From positions 12,149-21,569 of the forward strand of contig JAHFJK010000004.1 of NCBI GenBank assembly GCA_023245915.1: DNA of 9,421 nt, read 5' to 3'. This DNA comes from Candidatus Doudnabacteria bacterium. Lineage in GTDB: Bacteria > Patescibacteriota > Doudnabacteria > UBA920. Positions within the stretch are counted from its first letter, which is position 1, and each line of letters opens with the position of its first letter. The notes beneath the pieces are model-generated. The model made no database searches. It was not told where the DNA came from and was given only the letters and a program-made list of their open reading frames with translations. Below are positions 4,536 through 9,421 of this stretch, piece after piece. Made by a program: the position numbers and the translations under genes.

Positions 4536-5369
4536 ATGACATGGTTAACTTTTGGACACCAAACCACAAAAAATATTTTGGAAAAACAGCTTGACTCCGG
4601 GCAACTACCCCATGCTTATTTGTTTGTCGGGCCCGACGGAGTAGGCAAAAAACATCTGGCTTTGGAATTTGCCGGAAAAATTCTTAAGGCCAAGACGCTG
4701 AACAATCATCCCGATTTTAGGATTTTAGACGGAGAAACAGAAATTTCCATAGAACAAGCCAGGAATTTTATAGCCAACCTGTCCTTCAAGCCATTTTTGG
4801 GGGCAAAAAAGCTGGCGATAATCAATAACGCCGAAAACCTGAATTCGCAAAGCAGTAACGCGCTGCTCAAAACTTTGGAGGAACCGGGCCAAAGCAATGT
4901 AATAATTTTAATTGCCAATTCCGGCGGGCTGCTGCCCACAATTGTTTCCCGCTGCCAGGTTTTGAATTTTAACTCGCTTAGCTCACAAGAGCTAAAGGAG
5001 TTTGCTGAAAATAATCGGCTTGGGGCAGATGAGAAAATTTTAGACTTAAGCTTTGGCCGGATTGGACGGCTGGTAAAATTGCGCGCTGATAAAAATTTTT
5101 TGGCAGCAGAAAATGAGGCGGTGGAAAAATACCGGGGGTTAAAAGCTTTGAGCCTGGCAGAAAAACTGGCTGAAGTAGGGGAAATGGCTGAAATGGAACC
5201 CATGGAGATGAAAAAAAGTTTTACCAGTTGGCTATTGTGGCAAGCCAACCAGTTACAGCATAGACCAAAGGAATTTGTTTGTGTCCAGGCAATAATAGAC
5301 GCAATAAGCGCTTTAAAAAGAAACCAGAATAAAAAGCTGGTGCTTCAAAAGTTGCTAATGACAATATAA
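4536..5369 (+). CDS. holB: DNA polymerase III subunit delta' (clamp loader)
   Basis: This 277-residue AAA+ protein matches the delta' subunit, which helps load the sliding clamp at primed DNA in the cytoplasm. Visible motifs are PHAYLFVGPDGVGKKHLA with a Walker A at 32-39, NHPDF (57-61), AIINNAENL (94-102) in the Walker B position without the acidic pair, SNALLKTLEEP (107-117) and TIVSRCQ (135-141), the SRC motif. The C-terminal half is helical, as in the family. The Cys4 zinc module found in many delta' and gamma/tau proteins is absent. I chose the ATG at 4536 (MTWLTFGHQ) over the TTG at 4503, because the longer form only translates the CTCC array. No SD is visible. A tau/gamma subunit would be the alternative, but the short length and lack of Walker B favour delta'. 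Confidence 0.9.
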   Translation: MTWLTFGHQTTKNILEKQLDSGQLPHAYLFVGPDGVGKKHLALEFAGKILKAKTLNNHPDFRILDGETEISIEQARNFIANLSFKPFLGAKKLAIINNAENLNSQSSNALLKTLEEPGQSNVIILIANSGGLLPTIVSRCQVLNFNSLSSQELKEFAENNRLGADEKILDLSFGRIGRLVKLRADKNFLAAENEAVEKYRGLKALSLAEKLAEVGEMAEMEPMEMKKSFTSWLLWQANQLQHRPKEFVCVQAIIDAISALKRNQNKKLVLQKLLMTI

Positions 5370-5419
5370 TTCGTAACAGTTTACAAGACCGGGTAGATTA
5401 GCGTATTGGTTGATATTTT

Positions 5420-5436
5420 GCAGGCCGAGGGCCTGC
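5420..5436. repeat. Short perfect hairpin GCAGGCC/GGCCTGC
   Basis: A 7-bp GC-only-closing stem (5420-5426 with 5430-5436) has a 3-nt loop and no T-run on either side, so it is not a classical terminator. It lies 7 nt before the long palindrome at 5444-5613 and may belong to the same element. Confidence 0.5.
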
Positions 5437-5443
5437 ACTACAT

Positions 5444-5613
5444 CGCGGGACTGTTGCCGAATGTCATTTTGACTGCAATTCCAGGATTTCGGCATCTTGC
5501 CCCAAAAATTTTTCCGCTTAGCCTACGGCTAAACATCAAAATTTATTTGCGCCAATCTGCCCGAAATCCTGGAATTTCGTCTGAAAAGCACATTCAGCAA
5601 CAGTCCCATCGCG
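5444..5613. repeat. 170-nt imperfect long palindrome in the holB downstream gap
   Basis: Three paired tiers fold the segment on itself: 5444-5464 with 5590-5613 (one 3-nt insertion, one mismatch), 5477-5494 with 5558-5576 (one bulge), and TTAGCC (5518-5523) with GGCTAA (5527-5532) around a TAC loop. Between the tiers lie two internal loops of about 12 and 24 nt per side. It fills most of the 334-bp gap 5370-5703; the frame that spans it (5406-5651) shows no protein-like features. It could be a MITE-like palindromic element or a structured RNA. I see no terminal T-run. Confidence 0.7.
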
Positions 5614-5659
5614 GAACCTTAACAAAATCAAGCTTCCACTCAGACTTGTGAATAGCCAC

Positions 5660-5665
5660 TATAAT
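5660..5665 (+). promoter_or_regulatory. Possible -10 box of the propeller lipoprotein gene
   Basis: A perfect TATAAT lies 24 bp before the first ATG of the duplicated start region. No -35 box or extended TG motif accompanies it, so support is weak. Confidence 0.3.
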
Positions 5666-5685
5666 TCGAATTATCCGAAACTACA

Positions 5686-5713
5686 ATATATGGAAAAACA
5701 TATATGGAAAAAC
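5686..5713 (+). repeat. 14-bp tandem duplication over the start codon
   Basis: ATATATGGAAAAAC occurs twice head to tail (5686-5699 and 5700-5713). It creates two ATGs, at 5690 and 5704, in different frames. The first opens a 9-codon ORF (MEKHIWKNF) that overlaps the gene start. Confidence 0.85.
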
Positions 5714-6762
5714 TTTTAATCATCTTCCTCCTGCTTTTCCTGTCTGCCTCGTGCAATTTGTTCGGCAAGACAGCGGCGCCGGCGGGTATTATTAAAACCG
5801 TTAACGGCGGCGCGGACTGGCAGTTTGCTAATGTTTACGCCAGCAGCACCTCGGTCAGTCTGGCCTCAGTGAGCGTCTCCAAAATGGATTTTGACCCCTA
5901 TAACCGCGAGACGGTTTTTGCCGGCAGTTACACTGACGGTTTGTATAAATCCACAGATTCCGCGGCAAAGTGGAGAAAAATCCTTTCTAAAATTTCAGTT
6001 TATGATTTTGCCGTAAACCCCAACGACCCAAAAATTATTTACGCGGCCGGGATTTGCGTGGACCATGGCTGCGTGCTAAAAACCGTAAACGCCGGGGCGA
6101 GCTGGGACAGCGAAGTATTTCATGACGGCAGCGCACCCGTTAACGCGGTCAGAGCCATTGCTTTAAGTCCTTCCAATCCCAACCAATTAGTCATTGGCAC
6201 CGCTTCCGGCAGCGTTATTAAAAGCGCGGACGCAGGCCTTAGCTGGCAGTTGGTTAAAAATTTTGACGACCGGGTAAACAGGCTATTGTGGCAAGGCGGT
6301 AATATTTATGTATTGTTTAAAACTAAAGGCCTGTTTGAATCCGCGGGCTTTGCCGACAATTTTGTTGATATAACAGGCAGCTTAACCTCATCCAACACCG
6401 TGGCCAACTTGTACTCCAGCAGCGCGGTCAGCTCTTTCAGCCAGATGCACGTGGACTTTACTTCGCCGGATTTAATTTACCTGACCACCAACAGAGGTTT
6501 ATATAAAACCGCGGACGGGGGAAAGAACTGGAATTTGATAAACCTGCCGGTCAAACCCAACCAGATTGACAACCACGCTGTGGCAATAGCCAAAAGTTCC
6601 AGCAATGTTGTCTATACCAGCGTGGGTTCGACTGTTTATAAATCTTCAGACGGCGGCGGTACCTGGCAGACGCAAAGCGTAAATGCCGGCGGGTTTATAA
6701 ATTATATTTTGATAGATCCGCAATTGCCGCAAATTGCTTATGGCGGAGTTTATGCACAATAA
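5704..6762 (+). CDS. Beta-propeller lipoprotein with Asp-box (BNR/sortilin-type) repeats
   Basis: The 352-residue protein is probably a surface lipoprotein. It has a signal peptide (LLIIFLLLFLSASC) with a plausible lipobox and C17 as the lipid-bearing cysteine. The rest is a series of beta-propeller blades marked by Asp boxes of the form S/T-x-D/N-x-G-x-x-W: TVNGGADW (32), STDSAAKW (83), TVNAGASW (127), SADAGLSW (174), TADGGKNW (269) and SSDGGGTW (314). One degenerate blade near 209-220 would make seven. C118 and C123 could form a disulfide. The type occurs in VPS10/sortilin, sialidase BNR and Ycf48-like proteins. No catalytic set for a sialidase is seen, so binding or assembly is more likely. 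The second ATG of a duplicated start region gives the full signal peptide. Ligand unknown. Confidence 0.85.
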   Translation: MEKLLIIFLLLFLSASCNLFGKTAAPAGIIKTVNGGADWQFANVYASSTSVSLASVSVSKMDFDPYNRETVFAGSYTDGLYKSTDSAAKWRKILSKISVYDFAVNPNDPKIIYAAGICVDHGCVLKTVNAGASWDSEVFHDGSAPVNAVRAIALSPSNPNQLVIGTASGSVIKSADAGLSWQLVKNFDDRVNRLLWQGGNIYVLFKTKGLFESAGFADNFVDITGSLTSSNTVANLYSSSAVSSFSQMHVDFTSPDLIYLTTNRGLYKTADGGKNWNLINLPVKPNQIDNHAVAIAKSSSNVVYTSVGSTVYKSSDGGGTWQTQSVNAGGFINYILIDPQLPQIAYGGVYAQ

Positions 6763-6769
6763 TTAATCT

Positions 6770-6841
6770 CTACAGGATTACGGATCCATACGGAACTATG
6801 GAGCGCATCCCGTATGTCCGTAAAAATTCCGTACTCCGTAG
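6770..6841. repeat. Two-tier inverted repeat with ACGGA/CCGTA units before frr
   Basis: Outer arms 6770-6784 and 6828-6841 pair with one bulge and one mismatch; inner CATACGG (6787-6793) and CCGTATG (6810-6816) pair perfectly. The left half repeats ACGGA/ATGGA at 6780, 6790 and 6798; the right half repeats CCGTA at 6810, 6818, 6829 and 6836. No T-run follows. It ends 10 nt before the frr start. Confidence 0.6.
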
Positions 6842-6851
6842 AATTAAAACC

Positions 6852-7409
6852 ATGATTGACCAGCTACTAAATCAGCACCAGGAAAACTTCAAAAAGGCCA
6901 TGGAGCATTTTGCTCACGAGCTTTCGGGCGTACGCACCGGGCGGGCGAATCCGGCGTTGTTAAATACTGTTATGGTAGAATCTTATGGTTCAAAAATGCC
7001 CTTAGAACATGTGGCATCTGTGACTGCGTCTGATGCGAAAACTTTGACCATTTCGCCCTGGGATAAGTCTCAAATGACTGCGATTGAAAAAGGCATCCAA
7101 ACGGCTAACCTAGGATTCAATCCGTCGAATGACGGAAACGTCATCCGTATTACTTTACCGGCTTTAAATGAAGAGCGCAGGAAAGAGATGGTTAAACTGG
7201 TGGGGCAAATCGCGGAAAAAGGCAAAATCGGCATCCGCAACGCGCGTGAAGCCGTGCACAAAGAAATAAAAAAGGCCGAAAGCGATGGGAAAATTAGCAA
7301 AGATGAACTACAAGTTGGCCAAAAAAAACTGCAAGAAGTGGTGGACAAATATAACGGCGAAATAAAGCAGCACGCGGAAGCGAAAGAAAAAGAGATAATG
7401 ACGGTGTAA
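6852..7409 (+). CDS. frr: Ribosome recycling factor
   Basis: RRF splits the post-termination ribosome together with EF-G so that subunits can be reused. The product from the ATG at 6852 is exactly 185 residues, the usual family length. It shows the signatures HELSGVRTGRANPALL (22-37), LPALNEERRKEMVK (102-115), and IRNAREAV (128-135) with R129 and R132, the arginine conserved in E. coli RRF. Helical arms of the three-helix bundle (about 1-30 and 105-185) and the small beta domain (about 31-104) are in the right order. A longer frame from 6798 adds 18 residues that only translate the inverted repeat upstream, so I reject it. No SD is visible. The HAD gene follows 35 bp later and rseP after that, likely one operon. 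Confidence 0.97.
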   Translation: MIDQLLNQHQENFKKAMEHFAHELSGVRTGRANPALLNTVMVESYGSKMPLEHVASVTASDAKTLTISPWDKSQMTAIEKGIQTANLGFNPSNDGNVIRITLPALNEERRKEMVKLVGQIAEKGKIGIRNAREAVHKEIKKAESDGKISKDELQVGQKKLQEVVDKYNGEIKQHAEAKEKEIMTV

Positions 7410-7413
7410 ATAA

Positions 7414-7441
7414 TTTCAAATATCAAATTACAAATTTCAAA
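7414..7441 (+). repeat. Perfectly phased 7-bp tandem array (T-W-W-CAAA)x4
   Basis: TTTCAAA, TATCAAA, TTACAAA and TTTCAAA follow each other without a gap from 7414 to 7441, and the HAD gene ATG begins at 7445. The array fills nearly the whole frr-HAD gap in place of a ribosome binding site. It would give an unstructured, A/U-only-plus-C leader segment. Confidence 0.75.
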
Positions 7442-7444
7442 GCA

Positions 7445-8218
7445 ATGTCAAATCCTAATTTTAGAACAGGTTCTCCGGAGGATTCTGCTGACTTTTTGTC
7501 AAATTCGGAGTATTGGGAGTCAGTTAAGCAGGGTTTGCTGGAAATCCATCCGCTAGGTAAATATTACGACGAGTCAGATTTGGAAAGAGATTTGGAAAAA
7601 GAAAGGTACTTTGCTAAAGTTGTTTACGAAGCCGCAAAAACGGCGGTTGAGTCGGGCGGCAGGCAAGTTCATATTCTTTTTGACATAGACAATACCATAG
7701 GCGCCTATGATATGGAAACAGTCAGAAAGTTTTATTTCAGGCCAGCCTTACATCGCATTTTAGAAGAGGTAAAACAACTCGTAGAAAAGTCCAAGGCTAA
7801 GTTTGACATAGGTTTTATATCAAATAGGGATCTGAAAAACACCAACCAGCAATTGGAAAGCGGCGGACAACTGGCAAGCTTGGCGCAATGGGTTAATAGG
7901 GAGCTTGTTTTTTCGAGCCGTGGTGCCGCGCTTGCAGAGGACTATAAATTTTTATCAACCGATGAAAAAAGGTTGTCCTTCTTAAGAAACCTGGGGGTTA
8001 TCGGAATTAATGATGATGAGTTATCGGAAGTTTTTTACGGAATGAATCCTGATGGGGTTGATAAGCTCGGAGTTTTAAGCAAGCTTAAAGGCAAAATAGG
8101 AAAAGATGAAAAAGTTATTGTTATTGACGACAGTCCGGTGTATCCGGAAATTTTAGACCGAGCTAAGGGTTTTTCCGGCGTTTGCATAAGAGATAAGGGT
8201 TATTTTTCAGGGGTTTGA
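7445..8218 (+). CDS. HAD-superfamily hydrolase
   Basis: The 257-residue protein has the haloacid dehalogenase motif set: motif I HILFDIDNTIG with D80 (nucleophile) and D82, motif II GFISNRD with S126, a motif III lysine (K207 or K213) and motif IV VIVIDDSP with D228 and D229. D-x-D-x-T and the acidic pair indicate a Mg2+-dependent phosphatase. The cap is small and helical (about 90-118), plus a 130-200 region between motifs II and III. The first 70 residues are acidic and not part of the fold core. The substrate cannot be read from the sequence. It is cytoplasmic, with no signal or membrane segment. The ATG at 7445 follows the 7-bp array without an SD. Its TGA stop ends 2 bp before the rseP ATG, so translation of the two is probably coupled. 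Confidence 0.85.
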   Translation: MSNPNFRTGSPEDSADFLSNSEYWESVKQGLLEIHPLGKYYDESDLERDLEKERYFAKVVYEAAKTAVESGGRQVHILFDIDNTIGAYDMETVRKFYFRPALHRILEEVKQLVEKSKAKFDIGFISNRDLKNTNQQLESGGQLASLAQWVNRELVFSSRGAALAEDYKFLSTDEKRLSFLRNLGVIGINDDELSEVFYGMNPDGVDKLGVLSKLKGKIGKDEKVIVIDDSPVYPEILDRAKGFSGVCIRDKGYFSGV

Positions 8219-8220
8219 CT

Positions 8221-9372
8221 ATGCTCACAACTATTATTATCTTTATTATCATCCTCGGCATTCTCGTTTTTGTCCACGAGTTTGGCCACTTTATAGTGGC
8301 TAAAAAAAGTGGCATGGTGGTGGAGGAATTTGGGTTTGGGTTTCCTCCCCGCATTATAGGATTACAAAAGGTAGATGGAAAGTGGAAGTGGGTGTGGGGA
8401 AAATCGCTGCGAAATGAACTCCCCCCGACCCCCTCTTTAGAAAAGAGGGGGGGCCAACAACCCACCATCTACTCTATCAACGCCATTCCATTGGGAGGGT
8501 TTGTAAGAATTTTGGGAGAAAATAATGAATACCAAAATCATCCCGGCAGCTTTATTAACAAAGGCTTTTGGCCAAGGTTTTTTACTTTGGTCGCCGGAGT
8601 TTTGATGAACGTGATTTTGGCATGGGTCCTGCTTTCAGTCGGATTTGGAATTGGGATTCCCACGGCCATACAATCTGCCTCTGAACTGCCTCCCCAAGCC
8701 ACTTTTTATGACCAGCATCCCGGAATTGCGGAGGTAACAATAAATACCCCAGCCGAAAAGGCGGGAATGAAGCCGGAAGATTCAATTTTAAGCATAGACG
8801 ACAAGGATTTTAAACAGATTCCAGACATCCAAAACTATATTCAATCTCATCCCGGCCAACCCTTAAACTTTAAAATCCTAAGAGGCAGCCAAACTATAAG
8901 TCTTTCTATAATCCCGGAGGCAAGTGCGGAAGGCAAAGGCTTAATTGGCGTTGGTCTGGCGACTTTTGGAAAATTAAAGTACCCATGGGCGTTGACTTTC
9001 ACAGAAGGAGCTAAAAGTACGGGCGTGGCGCTGGTTAATATTGTTTTAGGCTTGTACCATGTAATTCATGATAGAATCGGCTTAGCGGCCATAGGCGGCC
9101 CTGTGAAAATTGCGGCTCTCGTCGGCCAGGCCAGGCAGGCTGGTGTGGCTGCCTTGCTAAGTTTAACTGTAATGCTTTCCTTAAGTTTGGCCGTATTGAA
9201 TATTTTGCCCATTCCGGCTTTAGACGGAGGCAGAGTCTTGTTTTTGATAATTGAAAAGTTGCGGGGGAAAAAAAATAATCAAAAGGTTGAACAGGCTTTT
9301 AACACTTTAGGTTTTGCATTGTTGCTGGTGCTGATGGTTATTGTAACCGTTCACGATATTATTAGAAGATAA
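8221..9372 (+). CDS. rseP: RIP site-2 protease, RseP type
   Basis: This M50-family intramembrane zinc metalloprotease cuts membrane-spanning segments, in characterised bacteria those of anti-sigma factors or leftover signal peptides. The 383-residue product shows HEFGH (19-23, zinc ligands H19 and H23 and catalytic E20) in TM1, NAIPLGGFVRILGE (87-100), a second segment near 120-146 with AGVLMN, a PDZ domain (about 168-235), GGPVKIA (292-298), and NILPIPALDGGR (327-338) with the third zinc ligand D335, then a last TM near 360-378. One PDZ domain is present, against two in E. coli RseP. The ATG at 8221 has AGGGG 7 nt upstream; a TTG two codons earlier is less likely. Residues 65-79 come from an inserted palindromic repeat between the zinc helix and NAIPLGG. 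Substrates are not visible. Confidence 0.95.
   Translation: MLTTIIIFIIILGILVFVHEFGHFIVAKKSGMVVEEFGFGFPPRIIGLQKVDGKWKWVWGKSLRNELPPTPSLEKRGGQQPTIYSINAIPLGGFVRILGENNEYQNHPGSFINKGFWPRFFTLVAGVLMNVILAWVLLSVGFGIGIPTAIQSASELPPQATFYDQHPGIAEVTINTPAEKAGMKPEDSILSIDDKDFKQIPDIQNYIQSHPGQPLNFKILRGSQTISLSIIPEASAEGKGLIGVGLATFGKLKYPWALTFTEGAKSTGVALVNIVLGLYHVIHDRIGLAAIGGPVKIAALVGQARQAGVAALLSLTVMLSLSLAVLNILPIPALDGGRVLFLIIEKLRGKKNNQKVEQAFNTLGFALLLVLMVIVTVHDIIRR
8421..8463 (+). repeat. Palindromic repeat (family B) inserted in frame in rseP
   Basis: CCCCCTCTTT (8429-8438) and AAAGAGGGGG (8442-8451) form a perfect 10-bp stem with a 3-nt loop, flanked by further C- and G-runs. The product PPTPSLEKRGG interrupts the stretch between GLQKVDGKWKWVWG and TIYSINAIPLGG, which in relatives is only a short connector. 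The related copy lies at 3224-3265. Confidence 0.75.
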
Positions 9373-9397
9373 ATTATGAGGCAATCGTAACAGTTGG

Positions 9398-9403
9398 TTG
9401 ACA
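9398..9403 (+). promoter_or_regulatory. Possible -35 box at the window end
   Basis: A perfect TTGACA lies 26 bp after the rseP stop. The matching -10 box would fall at or beyond the last base, so this is only half a promoter. No terminator is visible after rseP. Confidence 0.25.
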
Positions 9404-9421
9404 TAATTGAAAAATGATCAA

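Noticed and set aside
4706..5248. Long minus-strand open frame of 180 codons
   Set aside because: It is a shadow of holB; Ser/Phe-rich antisense composition and no start signals.
5406..5651. Plus-strand open frame of 81 codons
   Set aside because: It translates both arms of the long palindrome, has no SD and no protein-like features.
6798..6851. N-terminal extension of frr by 18 residues
   Set aside because: It covers the inverted repeat; the internal ATG gives the exact family length of 185 residues.
8215..8220. TTG start of rseP two codons upstream
   Set aside because: ATG at 8221 has a well spaced AGGGG; the TTG overlaps the stop of the HAD gene.

Overview
The window looks like a chromosomal segment of a bacterium from the Candidate Phyla Radiation (Patescibacteria), most likely of the Parcubacteria kind. 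This is an inference. It rests on mostly short, tightly packed genes, housekeeping genes next to small proteins of no recognised family, short AT-rich periodic repeats in most gene gaps, and palindromic repeats inserted in frame inside conserved genes. TGA acts as a stop (for example at the end of the HAD gene), so the recoded Gracilibacteria-type code is unlikely.

Left part (1-2630): a hairpin terminator and a promoter-like pair on the minus strand bracket a possible very short transcript. Then come a secreted or anchored helical protein with a twin-arginine signal and gatB, subunit B of the tRNA-dependent amidotransferase. gatB carries an in-frame palindromic insert, and a relative of that insert lies just after its stop as a likely terminator.

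Minus-strand islet (2680-3430): very small acidic genes with strong Shine-Dalgarno sites, their own -10 boxes and strong hairpin terminators. The pair 3405-3208 and 3181-3002 looks like one gene of about 134 residues, split by a frame change at a run of eight G inside another palindromic repeat. From 3430 to 3760 there are two periodic arrays (units of about 9 bp), T-runs and one doubtful basic ORF.

Middle (3750-6770): an extended -10 promoter, then a structured leader with a 7-codon upstream ORF, then a membrane-anchored cupredoxin-like protein. Next are the DNA polymerase III delta' subunit (holB), a 334-bp gap holding a 170-nt imperfect long hairpin, and a beta-propeller lipoprotein.

Right part (6770-9421): frr (ribosome recycling factor), a HAD-family hydrolase and rseP (site-2 protease) are close and collinear, probably one operon. 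In many bacteria frr and rseP lie together with uppS, cdsA and dxr; here a HAD gene stands in that interval. rseP carries a third in-frame palindromic insert.

The window therefore mixes translation quality and recycling (gatB, frr), replication (holB) and envelope functions (Tat protein, cupredoxin, propeller lipoprotein, rseP) with two families of palindromic repeats that enter coding frames. I see no tRNA, rRNA, CRISPR array, transposase or phage gene.
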